Shown piece by piece: positions 7,977-16,967 of a DNA stretch of 64,000 bases. The notes below the pieces were generated by a model, which saw nothing but the letters and a program-made list of their open reading frames with translations, was not told the origin of the DNA and searched no databases. How positions within the stretch are numbered: position 1 is the first letter of the stretch; each line of letters starts with the position of its first letter. The DNA comes from Bacillota bacterium (lineage in GTDB: Bacteria; Bacillota; Clostridia; Clostridiales; Clostridiaceae), in NCBI GenBank assembly GCA_023445445.1, contig JAEXLD010000073.1:1-64000 (forward strand), read 5' to 3'. A program made the position numbers and the translations under genes.

Positions 7977-8687
7977 ATGAAGAAACCAATTATAGCTGTT
8001 ACTGCATTATTTGATGATAAAAAAAATAGCATTTGGATGTTACCAGAATATTTAGATGCTTTAATAAAAGCAGGTGGAATTCCAGTAATACTACCATTAA
8101 TAGATAGTAAGGAAGATATAAAAGAGTTAGTAAATCTATATGATGGTTTTTTATTAACTGGTGGACAAGATATAAATCCTAAAATTTATAATGAAGAAAA
8201 GTCAGAACACTGTGGATATATAAACGAAGAAAGAGATACCATGGAAGGTATATTACTTTCTGAAGTATTAAAAGTAGATAAGCCTATTTTTGCTATTTGT
8301 AGAGGCTTTCAATTATTAAATTCATGTTTAGGTGGTAAACTTTATCAAGATATAGGTGTTGAAAAAAATAGTGAAAGTGGAAGTATCCATAGACAAGGTA
8401 AGCCCTATAACAAACCTGTTCATAAGATTAATATAAAAGAAAATTCTTTACTTTTTGATATTATTAAGAAAAAGGAGATAGATGTTAATAGCATTCATCA
8501 TCAAGCAGTAAAAGAAGTATCACCTAAGGTTCAAGAAGCTGGTATAACTGAAGATGGCATTGTAGAAAGTATATTTTTGAAGGATAAAAAATTTGTTTTA
8601 GGAGTCCAATGGCATCCAGAAGTGCTATATAAAGATTTTGAAGAGCAATTTATGCTTTTTAAGGCTTTTATAAATAGCTGTAAGTAA
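7977..8687 (+). CDS. Gamma-glutamyl-GABA hydrolase-like class I amidotransferase (peptidase C26, PuuD type)
   Basis: This 236-residue protein has the class I glutamine-amidotransferase fold without a synthase partner. The nucleophile is C108 in ICRGFQLLN and the dyad is H213/E215 in QWHPE. TGGQDINP near residue 60 is typical of the PuuD/C26 branch, which hydrolyses gamma-glutamyl amides such as gamma-glutamyl-GABA. No other putrescine-pathway genes are nearby, so the true substrate is open. AAGGGAG lies upstream. Confidence 0.87.
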   Translation: MKKPIIAVTALFDDKKNSIWMLPEYLDALIKAGGIPVILPLIDSKEDIKELVNLYDGFLLTGGQDINPKIYNEEKSEHCGYINEERDTMEGILLSEVLKVDKPIFAICRGFQLLNSCLGGKLYQDIGVEKNSESGSIHRQGKPYNKPVHKINIKENSLLFDIIKKKEIDVNSIHHQAVKEVSPKVQEAGITEDGIVESIFLKDKKFVLGVQWHPEVLYKDFEEQFMLFKAFINSCK

Positions 8688-8899
8688 AATTACAGAAAAA
8701 TACTTTTAATAACTTTAAATGGAAATTAAATACTATAAATGGAAAATATAAGAATAGTATAAATATAATGGGAAAATGAGATAAGTTTAAGAAAGATGAG
8801 TTAAACTCTGACAATAAGGAATAATGATTTTTACTTATAGTTGCAATAAAGGTAAGATATCCTTAATAAATTAATATATTGTCTAAGGAGTGTATCTTT

Positions 8900-9406
8900 G
8901 TGGAAATAAGTAATGTTATTTTAAGTCAGGAAGTATATAGATCTGATGCAGAAAAAATATGCCAGTGGCTTAGTGATAAGGAATTAACTAGCTATTTAAA
9001 TGAAGAAGCTAACGTACAAAAAAATATTATGAATACTATAAATAGATTAAGTATGCCTATATTAACCCATCTATTTAATAACAACTGTAGATTCTTTATA
9101 ATAAAAAATTTGTATGGAAGTATAGGATTTCTAAGGCTAGTACCAAAAGGAAAAAATGTAGAAATAGTAATTGCTGTAGGAGAAAAGGAATTATGGGGAA
9201 AAGGGATAGGTCATAATTCAGTTCTAGAAGCTTTAAAGGTAGCTTTTTTTGATATGAGATCTGAGTATGTTGTAGCTAAAATTAAAAAGAGTAATGTAAG
9301 ATCTCAAAATCTTTTTAAAGGATTAGGCTTTAAGAAGGTTAAAGAACTAGCAGTAGAAATTCAATATGAAATAAATATAAGAACATTTATTGGTATTGCT
9401 GCATAA
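8900..9406 (+). CDS. GNAT family N-acetyltransferase (RimJ/RimL-like)
   Basis: The 168-residue product has the GNAT core: SIGFLRLVPKGKNVEIVIAV is the central strand region, GKGIGHNSVLEAL the acetyl-CoA loop and NVRSQNLFKGLGFKKV the C-terminal motif. GTG at 8900 is preferred because AAGGAG lies ten bases upstream; a TTG at 8879 would lie ahead of that site. The acceptor substrate is unknown. The gene stands alone. Confidence 0.8.
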   Translation: MEISNVILSQEVYRSDAEKICQWLSDKELTSYLNEEANVQKNIMNTINRLSMPILTHLFNNNCRFFIIKNLYGSIGFLRLVPKGKNVEIVIAVGEKELWGKGIGHNSVLEALKVAFFDMRSEYVVAKIKKSNVRSQNLFKGLGFKKVKELAVEIQYEINIRTFIGIAA

Positions 9407-9486
9407 ATTTAAATTGCTTTAAGATTAGTAGATATAGCAAAGAAAAATGATATAATATATAAAATTAATTTAAATAAAATGTTGAA

Positions 9487-9538
9487 AAAATAAATCTAAT
9501 TAGACGATTTTATAAGGAATTTATTAAATCGTCTAATA
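9487..9538 (-). terminator. Terminator after the LicA-like kinase gene
   Basis: A 12 bp stem (ATTAGACGATTT / AAATCGTCTAAT) is followed on the reverse strand by a T-rich run. It overlaps the last codons of the kinase gene. Confidence 0.8.
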
Positions 9539-10307
9539 TCATATTTCCACCTAGTTTATAATCATAATCCGAAGTATTATTTATAGACTTTATAAGGCTC
9601 CATGTAGCGTTCCATAACTTTACTATAAATAAGTAGTCTTTGAGTTTATTTTTATATTTTAAATCAAAGTAACCAAAGTAATTTATTATTAATTCATCTT
9701 GAAACTCATCTTTTAAAAACCATGATACTGTGGCTAAGTCAAAGAATATATCTCCCATTCCTGCAAATTCAAAATCTATAAGATAAACATTGTCATTGGA
9801 ATATAAAATGTTAGAAGTATTTAAATCATTATGACATAATCCATAATGAATATCTTTAGATAAGTCCTTTTCTAATTTTCTTAATTTTGAAATTATTAAA
9901 TTTATATCATGATTAAATTTATAGTTTACTTTAGTTAAAAAATCTATATTTCCATAAATACTTTTAAAGGGATTAAAGGAATTAGTACTTTCTAATTTAT
10001 GTAGAGATTTTAGCTTGTGAGCTAATATATTTATGAAAAAACTTGAGTTATAAAAATCAATATTAAATTTTTCACTTTCAATATATTTGCTTAATAAAAT
10101 TCCGTTATTTTTACTGTGATAAACTATTTCTGGTGAAATATTATAAGGCTTAATAGTATTTAAAATTAAATTTTCATGATAAAAATTATTTTTATTATCT
10201 TTACTAGGAAGTCTTAATACATATTTTAAATCTTGTATATTAATTAAATAGTTAGAATTATTTAAACCACCAAGTTTTTTAATGAAATTATTATTAGTTA
10301 TATTCAT
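9510..10307 (-). CDS. Choline/ethanolamine kinase-like phosphotransferase (LicA / APH fold)
   Basis: This 265-residue cytoplasmic kinase has the catalytic loop HNDLNTSN (H159, D161, N166) and the metal-binding LIDFEFAG (D178), followed by DIFFDLATVSWF, the pattern of LicA-type choline kinases. These phosphorylate choline or similar alcohols, in some bacteria as a first step in decorating surface glycans. No licB/licC transporter or cytidylyltransferase lies beside it, so the substrate is inferred only. The start is preceded by AAGGAGG. Confidence 0.8.
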   Translation of the reverse strand: MNITNNNFIKKLGGLNNSNYLINIQDLKYVLRLPSKDNKNNFYHENLILNTIKPYNISPEIVYHSKNNGILLSKYIESEKFNIDFYNSSFFINILAHKLKSLHKLESTNSFNPFKSIYGNIDFLTKVNYKFNHDINLIISKLRKLEKDLSKDIHYGLCHNDLNTSNILYSNDNVYLIDFEFAGMGDIFFDLATVSWFLKDEFQDELIINYFGYFDLKYKNKLKDYLFIVKLWNATWSLIKSINNTSDYDYKLGGNMILDDLINSL

Positions 10308-10451
10308 ATACCCTCCTTTAAAATATTTATTAATTATTATATCAAAAAGACAATGCTAATTTATATAAATTGTATAAAAAATTTATTTTAGAAGTTGTTA
10401 GAATGTATTAAAATTATAACTAATAAAGTACTAAAAGAATAGGAGAAGAAT

Positions 10452-10913
10452 ATGCAAACATATTATTTTGAAGCAGAAATAAAAAAACATGAAGATAAGG
10501 ATGCTACTTATATAGAAGTACCAATAGATATTGAAAAAGAATTTGGAGCAAAAAGAGTTAAAGTAAAAGCAAAATTTGATAATGTTGATTATAGAGGATC
10601 AATAGTAAAAATGGGATTACCTTGTTATATGTTAGGAATAACAAAGGAAATAAGAAATAAAATTGGAAAGACTTATGGTGATATTCTAAGAGTTGAGCTA
10701 CAAAAGGATGAAGAGGAGAGAATAATAGAATTACCTAAAGAATTTAAGGAAAAACTTTTAGAAAATGAGAAAGCAAGTAAGTTTTATGGTAGTTTATCAT
10801 ATTCTAATCAAAGAAAATATTATCAATGGATAACATCAGCTAAAAAAGAAGAAACAAAAATTAAAAGAATTGAGGAAGCCATAAAAAAATTAGAGGACAG
10901 TATAAAGTTATGA
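10452..10913 (+). CDS. YdeI/OmpD-associated family protein with DUF1905
   Basis: This 153-residue protein joins an N-terminal DUF1905 beta-barrel (YFEAEIKKHEDKDATYIEVP, residues about 4-23, on to KEIRNKIGKTYGD) to a C-terminal YdeI/OmpD-associated helical domain (SYSNQRKYYQWITSAKKEETKIKRIEEA). The family is widespread and sometimes annotated as bacteriocin-protection, but its biochemical role is not established. GGAG lies eight bases ahead. A terminator overlaps its stop. Confidence 0.8.
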   Translation: MQTYYFEAEIKKHEDKDATYIEVPIDIEKEFGAKRVKVKAKFDNVDYRGSIVKMGLPCYMLGITKEIRNKIGKTYGDILRVELQKDEEERIIELPKEFKEKLLENEKASKFYGSLSYSNQRKYYQWITSAKKEETKIKRIEEAIKKLEDSIKL

Positions 10914-10943
10914 AATCCATAGGAATTACTATGGATTTTTATT
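10913..10943 (+). terminator. Terminator after YdeI-like gene
   Basis: Perfect arms AAATCCATAG and CTATGGATTT with a T tail. Confidence 0.88.
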
Positions 10944-11066
10944 TATTAAGAATTTATTGTATAATGAGAGATAAATATATATGTAAAATAAACAATATTT
11001 TTACTAGTATGTAGTTAAAAGGTTAAAAGAACATATGATTTTCTTGTAATATGGAAGGAGTGAATA

Positions 11067-11822
11067 ATGGATTTAACAAAGTTTATTGAAAATAAAGGCC
11101 TTACCGAAATAGAAATTAAAGTTTTAGAATATATAATAGATAATCTAGATTGTGTAAATAAATTAGGGGTTAGAGGGGTTGCAAAAAAAAATTATACTTC
11201 AACATCTACAATAATGAGACTTTCTAAAAAACTTGGATATTCTGGTTTTTTAGAAATGCAGTATGATTTAACATCTTTAAAAGGAAGTGAATCAGAAGAA
11301 ACTATAAGTGAAAGGGATTTTATAGATAGTTTAAATATGTATAGTCTTTTAAAAGAGAATACTAGTGATAATATTAATAAGTTTTTAAATATTTTATTTA
11401 AGGAAGATAATAAATTTATTTTTATATATGCAAATGGGTTTTCTGGAATTATTGCAGAATATATAAATAAGAAATTTTTAGTTATGGGAAAGAAATGTAT
11501 ACTCTCTAATGGTACAGATTCTATAGGGGTATTTGAAAATAACTTAGATAACATAAGCTCTATTATAGTTATTTCAAAATCAGGAGAAACTTCAATGGTT
11601 TTAAATAAAGTAAAAATAGCAAAAGAACATGGAATTAATGTAATAGCATTTACTAATGAAAGAGAAAATAGTATAAGCAAATTATCTGATATTATATTTA
11701 AAATTGAGGATTCAAATAAGTTAGATGATATAAATATAATGCCAAATACATTCTTTCCAAAGGTACTGGTTTTAGTTGAATTATTAATCTATGAATACTA
11801 TAAAAGAAAAAATGGGTATTAA
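11067..11822 (+). CDS. RpiR-family transcriptional regulator of the maltose PTS locus
   Basis: The 251-residue protein has an N-terminal helix-turn-helix of the RpiR type (YTSTSTIMRLSKKLGYSGF, residues about 44-62) and a C-terminal SIS sugar-phosphate-binding domain (residues about 100-235, with VISKSGETSMVLNKV). It sits directly upstream of a PTS IICB gene and a GH4 phospho-glucosidase, the same gene set as the Bacillus glvA-glvR-glvC locus, whose GlvR is an RpiR-type activator. A role as a phospho-sugar-responsive regulator of the next two genes is inferred. It has its own terminator. Confidence 0.87.
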   Translation: MDLTKFIENKGLTEIEIKVLEYIIDNLDCVNKLGVRGVAKKNYTSTSTIMRLSKKLGYSGFLEMQYDLTSLKGSESEETISERDFIDSLNMYSLLKENTSDNINKFLNILFKEDNKFIFIYANGFSGIIAEYINKKFLVMGKKCILSNGTDSIGVFENNLDNISSIIVISKSGETSMVLNKVKIAKEHGINVIAFTNERENSISKLSDIIFKIEDSNKLDDINIMPNTFFPKVLVLVELLIYEYYKRKNGY

Positions 11823-11826
11823 AAGT

Positions 11827-11858
11827 AACCTGTTATCTAATAAGGTAACAGGTTTTTT
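11827..11858 (+). terminator. Terminator between the RpiR and PTS genes
   Basis: Arms AACCTGTTA and TAACAGGTT precede six T. Confidence 0.85.
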
Positions 11859-11873
11859 AAAAAGGTAAATATA

Positions 11874-11902
11874 TATACAGATAAATAGGCACTTATTATA
11901 AT
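11874..11902 (+). promoter_or_regulatory. Promoter of the PTS IICB gene
   Basis: TATACA (11874-11879), a 17-base spacer and TATAAT (11897-11902) fit a sigma-A promoter. The start would fall about 40 bases ahead of the ATG. Confidence 0.55.
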
Positions 11903-11946
11903 TAAAATGTAAATGATTTCTAGAGAAAATAAATGGAGGTAGAAAA

Positions 11947-13554
11947 ATGAAGGAAAAGATAATGAATAAATTACAAGACTTTTCTAAGGGAATGTTTGTG
12001 CCTGTATTAATATTACCAATAGCAGGTATAATAATTGCAATAGGTAATATTTTAACTAATGCAAGACTAGCTGAATACTTACCTTTTTTGAAAAATAATC
12101 TTGTATATGGACTTGGAAAAATGTTATCAGGTTCTTTAGTTTCAATTTTAACAAATTTAGGTATTATATTTTGTGTAGGATTAGCAGTAGGACTTGCTAA
12201 AAAGAAAAAAGCAGAAGCAGGCTTTACATCATTATTAGTATTTTTAGTATTTATAAACGCAATGAATATATTTTTAACATTAAATGAGAAGTTAGCACCA
12301 GCTGATGCTTTAAGAGGCAGCGGACAAACAACTGTATTAGGTGTACAAATACTAGATATGGGAGTTTTCTTAGGAATAATATTAGGAATAGTAGTTGCAT
12401 ATATTCATAATAAATTCTGTGAAAAAGAATTTGATGGAGCATTTCAAATATACGGTGGCTCAAGATTAGTGTTTATATTACTAATTCCAGTAACAGTTTT
12501 ATTAGCAATAGTATTTAGTTATATATGGCCACTAGTACAAAGTGGCATTAATAGCCTTGGTAACTTTATACAAGGTTCAGGAAACTTTGGAATATTCACC
12601 TACGGAACTTTAGAAAGATTATTAATACCAACAGGATTACATCACTTGGTTTATACACCATTCTTATATAGCTCCTTAGGTGGAGTTGCTGAAATAGGTG
12701 GAGAAGTTTTTGAGGGAGCTAGAAACATATACTTTGCAGAAATGGCAGATCCAAGTATAGCTAAGCTTTCAGCATCAGTAATTTGGGATGCTAGAGGTCT
12801 TTCAAAGATGTTTGGATTAATAGGTGCATGTTTAGCTATGTATCATACAGCATTACCAAAAAATAAAAATAAAATAAAAGCACTTTTAATTCCAGCGGCA
12901 GTTACATCAATTATAGCTGGAGTTACAGAGCCAATAGAATTCTCATTTATGTTTGTAGCACCAGTATTATTTGGAATTCATGCAGTATTAAGTGGCCTTG
13001 GAATGGTAGTATTAAACCTATTAGGAGTTACAGCAATAGGACCAAATGGATTAATAGACTTCTTACTATATAATCTTCCACTTGGAATAGAAAAAACAGG
13101 TTGGCCAATGTATATATTAGTTGGTGTAGGACAATTTATAATTTATTATGTAGTATTTAGATTTGTAATAAGTAAATTTAAATTAAAGACTCCAGGTAGA
13201 GAAGAAGAGGGTGAAACTAAGCTTTATACTAAGAGTGATTATAAAGAGAAGAATGCTTCTAAAGGTAATTCAGCCATTGGTGTTGAAAATAAAGAAGTTA
13301 ATAATGGAGATTTAGCACCTATAATAGTAGAAGGGCTTGGAGGAGCTGATAATATTGTAAAGGTTGATAATTGCTTTACAAGACTAAGGCTTACAGTGAA
13401 GGATTCATCTATAATAAATGAAGCTTTATTAAAGAATGAAACCTCAGCTAGTGGAGTTGTAATAAAAGGACAAAATGTGCAAGTAGTTTATGGATTAAGG
13501 GTTAATAGTGTAAGAAAAAGTGTAGATGAATATCTTGGAATAGAGTCAAATTAA
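11947..13554 (+). CDS. glvC: PTS maltose/alpha-glucoside-type transporter, EIICB
   Basis: This 535-residue membrane protein imports and phosphorylates an alpha-glucoside. The EIIC domain spans about residues 1-415 with about ten membrane segments and the conserved GVTEPIEFSFMF motif. A linker rich in Lys and Glu leads to the EIIB domain, whose phosphorylated cysteine is C476 in DNCFTRLRL. No EIIA domain is fused, so a glucose-type EIIA encoded elsewhere must supply phosphate. Together with the following GH4 gene this fits maltose uptake as maltose-6'-phosphate. The start has GGAGG. Confidence 0.92.
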   Translation: MKEKIMNKLQDFSKGMFVPVLILPIAGIIIAIGNILTNARLAEYLPFLKNNLVYGLGKMLSGSLVSILTNLGIIFCVGLAVGLAKKKKAEAGFTSLLVFLVFINAMNIFLTLNEKLAPADALRGSGQTTVLGVQILDMGVFLGIILGIVVAYIHNKFCEKEFDGAFQIYGGSRLVFILLIPVTVLLAIVFSYIWPLVQSGINSLGNFIQGSGNFGIFTYGTLERLLIPTGLHHLVYTPFLYSSLGGVAEIGGEVFEGARNIYFAEMADPSIAKLSASVIWDARGLSKMFGLIGACLAMYHTALPKNKNKIKALLIPAAVTSIIAGVTEPIEFSFMFVAPVLFGIHAVLSGLGMVVLNLLGVTAIGPNGLIDFLLYNLPLGIEKTGWPMYILVGVGQFIIYYVVFRFVISKFKLKTPGREEEGETKLYTKSDYKEKNASKGNSAIGVENKEVNNGDLAPIIVEGLGGADNIVKVDNCFTRLRLTVKDSSIINEALLKNETSASGVVIKGQNVQVVYGLRVNSVRKSVDEYLGIESN

Positions 13555-13563
13555 TTTTTTTAA

Positions 13564-13597
13564 GAACATGTTACAACCTAGAGTAACATGTTTCTTT
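13564..13597 (+). terminator. Terminator after PTS IICB gene
   Basis: Perfect arms AACATGTTA and TAACATGTT with a T-rich tail. The next gene has its own promoter. Confidence 0.75.
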
Positions 13598-13605
13598 ACT
13601 TTAAG

Positions 13606-13640
13606 AAAATGTTTACCAGTACATTTTACTAGTCTATAAT
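13606..13640 (+). promoter_or_regulatory. Promoter and candidate operator of the GH4 gene
   Basis: TTTACC (13612-13617), 17 bases and TATAAT (13635-13640) form a sigma-A-like promoter. A perfect inverted repeat, AAAATGT at 13606-13612 and ACATTTT at 13621-13627, brackets the -35 element and is a good candidate operator, for example for the RpiR protein upstream. Confidence 0.55.
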
Positions 13641-13719
13641 GTGCTTGTAAGATAGATAAATACTAAATTTAAATAAATTAACTATATTTATAATTGGTAA
13701 TAGAAAGGTGGCTAACTTT

Positions 13720-15054
13720 ATGGATAAAAATAAAAAGTTTTCAGTAGTAATAGCAGGAGGAGGAAGTACATTTACCCCAGGCATAGTAATGATGCTTTTA
13801 GATAATGTAGACCGTTTTCCTTTACGCAAATTAAAATTATATGATAATGACAAAGAACGTCAAGAAGTACTTGGTAAAGCTCTTGAAATATTATTAAAAG
13901 AAACTGCACCTGATATAGAATTTTCATATACAGTAGATTCAGAGGAAGCTTTTACAGATGTGGATTTCTGTATGGCACATATAAGAGTTGGTAAATATGA
14001 AATGCGTGAAAAGGATGAAAAAATCCCTCTAAAATATGGAGTTCTAGGACAAGAAACTTGTGGGCCAGGAGGCTTAGCATATGGAATGCGTTCAATAGGT
14101 GGAATGATAGAATTAATAGACATAATGGAAAAGTATTCCCCTAATTGTTGGATGTTAAATTATTCTAACCCAGCAGCAATAGTTGCAGAAGCTTGTCGTG
14201 TGCTAAGACCTAATTCTAAGGTTTTAAATATATGTGATATGCCAGTAGGAACCTTACGTCGTATGTCTCAAATAGTTGGATTAACTCCAGCAGATTTAGA
14301 AGTTAATTACTTTGGACTAAATCATTTTGGATGGTGGACTAGCGTTAGAGATAAAGAAGGAAATGATTTAATGCCAAAATTAATAAAATATGTTTCTGAA
14401 AATGGGTATTTAAATCAAGTTGAAGTAGATACTCAACATACAGAACCAAGCTGGCAAGAAACTCATAAGAAAGCAAAGGATTTAATAGCTTTAGATCCGA
14501 GATTCTTACCAAATACTTATTTAAAGTACTACTTATATCCTGATTATGTTGTAGAAAATTCTAATCTAGACTTTACAAGAGCAAATGAAGTAATGAATGG
14601 AAGAGAAAAGAATGTATTTGATGCAGCAAGAGAAATAATTAAAAATGGAACTGCAAAGGGTGGAGAATTCCACATAGATGCCCATGCCTCCTTTATTGTT
14701 GATTTAGCAAGAGCTATAGCATATAACACACATGAAAGAATGTTATGCATTGTAGAAAATAGAGGTGCTATTGAGAACTTTGATTCTACAGCAATGGTTG
14801 AAGTTCCATGTATAGTAGGAAGTAATGGACCAGAACCTTTAGTTCAAGGACCTATTCCAAGATTCCAGAAAGGTCTAATGGAGCAACAAGTTGCAGTAGA
14901 AAAGCTAGTGGTGGAAGCTTGGATAGAAGGAAGCTACCAAAAAATGTGGCAAGCTCTTACTTTATCTAAGACAATACCAAGTGCAAAGATAGCAAAAGAT
15001 ATATTAGATGAATTAATTGAAGCTAATAAGGGGTATTGGCCAGAACTTAAATAA
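13720..15054 (+). CDS. glvA: 6-phospho-alpha-glucosidase (maltose-6'-phosphate glucosidase), GH4 family
   Basis: This 444-residue enzyme cleaves maltose-6'-phosphate to glucose and glucose-6-phosphate using NAD+ and a divalent metal in a redox-elimination mechanism. The dinucleotide motif is VVIAGGGSTFTPGIV, the metal site includes the cysteine in NICDMPVG and the histidine in FGLNHFGWW, and IRVGKYEMREKDE is typical of GlvA. It reads as a close homologue of Bacillus GlvA/MalA along its full length. ATG at 13720 is preferred, about nine bases after AAAGGTGG; the GTG at 13708 lies inside that site. Its PTS partner is immediately upstream. Confidence 0.93.
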   Translation: MDKNKKFSVVIAGGGSTFTPGIVMMLLDNVDRFPLRKLKLYDNDKERQEVLGKALEILLKETAPDIEFSYTVDSEEAFTDVDFCMAHIRVGKYEMREKDEKIPLKYGVLGQETCGPGGLAYGMRSIGGMIELIDIMEKYSPNCWMLNYSNPAAIVAEACRVLRPNSKVLNICDMPVGTLRRMSQIVGLTPADLEVNYFGLNHFGWWTSVRDKEGNDLMPKLIKYVSENGYLNQVEVDTQHTEPSWQETHKKAKDLIALDPRFLPNTYLKYYLYPDYVVENSNLDFTRANEVMNGREKNVFDAAREIIKNGTAKGGEFHIDAHASFIVDLARAIAYNTHERMLCIVENRGAIENFDSTAMVEVPCIVGSNGPEPLVQGPIPRFQKGLMEQQVAVEKLVVEAWIEGSYQKMWQALTLSKTIPSAKIAKDILDELIEANKGYWPELK

Positions 15055-15077
15055 TAAAGTATAAAATAATATTTATA

Positions 15078-15114
15078 AGCTCGGACAATGGAATGCCATT
15101 ATCCGAGCTATCTT
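15078..15114 (+). terminator. Strong hairpin after GH4 gene
   Basis: Arms AGCTCGGACAATGG and CCATTATCCGAGCT pair over 14 positions with one mismatch. The T tail is weak but the hairpin is unusually GC-rich for this region. Confidence 0.75.
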
Positions 15115-15147
15115 TGAATAATAGAATATTTAGTAAGGAGAATAATA

Positions 15148-16863
15148 ATGATTAGTCAGGATATTAGAAAAATTGCTCCAGAAATGGACCCACTTCGAAG
15201 AGGAATGGGATATACATCAGAAGATTTATCTAAGTCACAAATAATAATTGAAAGTACATTTGGAGATAGTCATCCAGGAAGTATGCATTTATTAAAGCTT
15301 GCTAATAATGCAGCTATAGGAGTTTCAGAAAGTGGGGGAAGGTCATCTAGATTTTTTGCAACAGATATATGTGATGGAATGTCTCAGGGCCATGATGGAA
15401 TAAATTATTCTTTGGCATCTAGAGACACAATAGCAGCTCTTATAGAAATACATGCTAATGCAACACCCTTTGATGGAGGAGTATTTATAACTAGTTGTGA
15501 TAAGGGAGTTCCGGCACATTTAATGGCTATAGGAAGACTTAATATACCTTCAATAGTTGTTACTGGTGGGGTAATGAAAGCAGGACCAAATCTATTAACT
15601 TTAGAGCAAATAGGATCTTATAGTGCTATGCAAAGACGTGGTGAAATTACTGAAGAAGAATTAACTTATTATAAAAATAATGCATGTCCGTCAGCAGGTG
15701 CCTGTTCATTTATGGGAACTGCTGCAACTATGCAAATTATGGCTGAATCATTAGGACTTATGCTACCAGGAAGTGCTGTTATGCCAGCAACTTGTGAGGA
15801 TTTAGAAAATATAGCAATAGAAGCTGGAAGACAAGTTGTTAAATTAGCTAAGAATAATTTAAAGGCAAGGGATATAGTTACAGTTAAGTCCTTTGAAAAT
15901 GCCATTATAATTCATGCAGCTATTTCAGGTTCAACTAATTCCTTACTACATATTCCAGCTATAGCTCATGAGTTTGGAATAGATATAACTGCAGAAACCT
16001 TTGATAGAATTCATAGGTATGCACCTTATTTACTAAATATTCGTCCAACAGGTAAATGGCCAGCAGAGTATTTCTATTATGCAGGAGGGGTACCAGCAAT
16101 AATGGAAGAAGTTAAAGATTTATTACATTTAGATGTAATGACTGTTACAGGAAAAACCTTAAGTGAAAACTTAGAAGACTTAAAAAAAGATGGTTTCTAT
16201 GAAAAATGCAATAGTTATTTGAAAGGTACAGGTTTAAATAAGGAAGATATTATTAAGTCCTATACTAATCCAATAGGGAAAAATGGAGCAATTGCTATAT
16301 TAAAGGGCAATATAGCACCAGAAGGAGCTGTTGTTAAGCATTCTGCTGTACCAAAAGAAATGCATAAAGCTATTTTAAAAGCAAGGCCCTTTGATAGTGA
16401 AGAGGAAGCTATTGAGGCAGTTTTATCTAAAAAGATTAAACCTGGGGATGCTGTATTTATAAGATATGAAGGACCTAAGGGAAGTGGAATGCCAGAAATG
16501 TTCTATACAACAGAAGCAATCTCTTCAGACAAAGAATTATCTGCAAGTATTGCTCTTATTACTGATGGAAGATTTTCAGGTGCTTCAAGAGGACCAGCCA
16601 TAGGACATGTATCACCAGAAGCAGCAGTTGGAGGGCCTATAGCTTTAATTGAAGAAGAGGATTTAATTGAAATAGATATAGAAAAAAGAGTATTACAAAT
16701 AGTAGGTATTAAAGGAGTAAGAATGACCTTAGATGAGATAGATAAGATACTTGCTAAGCGTAAAGGTTATTGGAAACCTAGAGAAAACAAATATAAATCT
16801 GGAATATTAAAGATATTCTCTGAAAGAGCAGTATCCCCAATGAAAGGTGGATATATGGAGTAG
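15148..16863 (+). CDS. IlvD/Edd family dehydratase, probably for a sugar acid
   Basis: This 571-residue iron-sulfur lyase removes water from a 2,3-dihydroxy acid. Family landmarks are DICDGMSQGHDG, TSCDKGVP (cysteine ligand) and SAGACSFMGTAATM (cysteine ligand). At the place where [2Fe-2S] members have a third cysteine (PCN), this protein reads HPGSMHL, which resembles E. coli IlvD, a [4Fe-4S] enzyme. No branched-chain amino-acid genes adjoin it; the gene is followed by a GNAT and a glycerate kinase, which suggests aldonic-acid breakdown rather than valine synthesis. The precise substrate is unknown. Confidence 0.85.
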   Translation: MISQDIRKIAPEMDPLRRGMGYTSEDLSKSQIIIESTFGDSHPGSMHLLKLANNAAIGVSESGGRSSRFFATDICDGMSQGHDGINYSLASRDTIAALIEIHANATPFDGGVFITSCDKGVPAHLMAIGRLNIPSIVVTGGVMKAGPNLLTLEQIGSYSAMQRRGEITEEELTYYKNNACPSAGACSFMGTAATMQIMAESLGLMLPGSAVMPATCEDLENIAIEAGRQVVKLAKNNLKARDIVTVKSFENAIIIHAAISGSTNSLLHIPAIAHEFGIDITAETFDRIHRYAPYLLNIRPTGKWPAEYFYYAGGVPAIMEEVKDLLHLDVMTVTGKTLSENLEDLKKDGFYEKCNSYLKGTGLNKEDIIKSYTNPIGKNGAIAILKGNIAPEGAVVKHSAVPKEMHKAILKARPFDSEEEAIEAVLSKKIKPGDAVFIRYEGPKGSGMPEMFYTTEAISSDKELSASIALITDGRFSGASRGPAIGHVSPEAAVGGPIALIEEEDLIEIDIEKRVLQIVGIKGVRMTLDEIDKILAKRKGYWKPRENKYKSGILKIFSERAVSPMKGGYME

Positions 16864-16886
16864 TTAATAGTGAGAAACTTTCTTTC

Positions 16887-16914
16887 AATATTTTAGAAAT
16901 TATTCTAAAATATT
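16887..16914. other. Perfect 12 bp inverted repeat before the GNAT gene
   Basis: AATATTTTAGAA and TTCTAAAATATT are separated by ATTA. It ends 10 bases before a TATAAT (16925-16930), where an operator would lie. A terminator role is less likely, as no T run follows. Confidence 0.5.
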
Positions 16915-16967
16915 TAGTAGATATTGTATAATACTAATTAATATATTTACAGATTGGAGGGGATAAG

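Noticed and set aside
13860..14123. Long antisense frames inside real genes (also 11192-11680, 4177-4491 and others)
   Set aside because: They overlap strongly conserved genes in full, lack ribosome binding sites and have codon usage expected of antisense shadows.
15148..16863. Branched-chain amino-acid biosynthesis (ilvD) locus
   Set aside because: No ilvB, ilvC, ilvE or leu genes adjoin it, and the neighbours fit sugar-acid use better.
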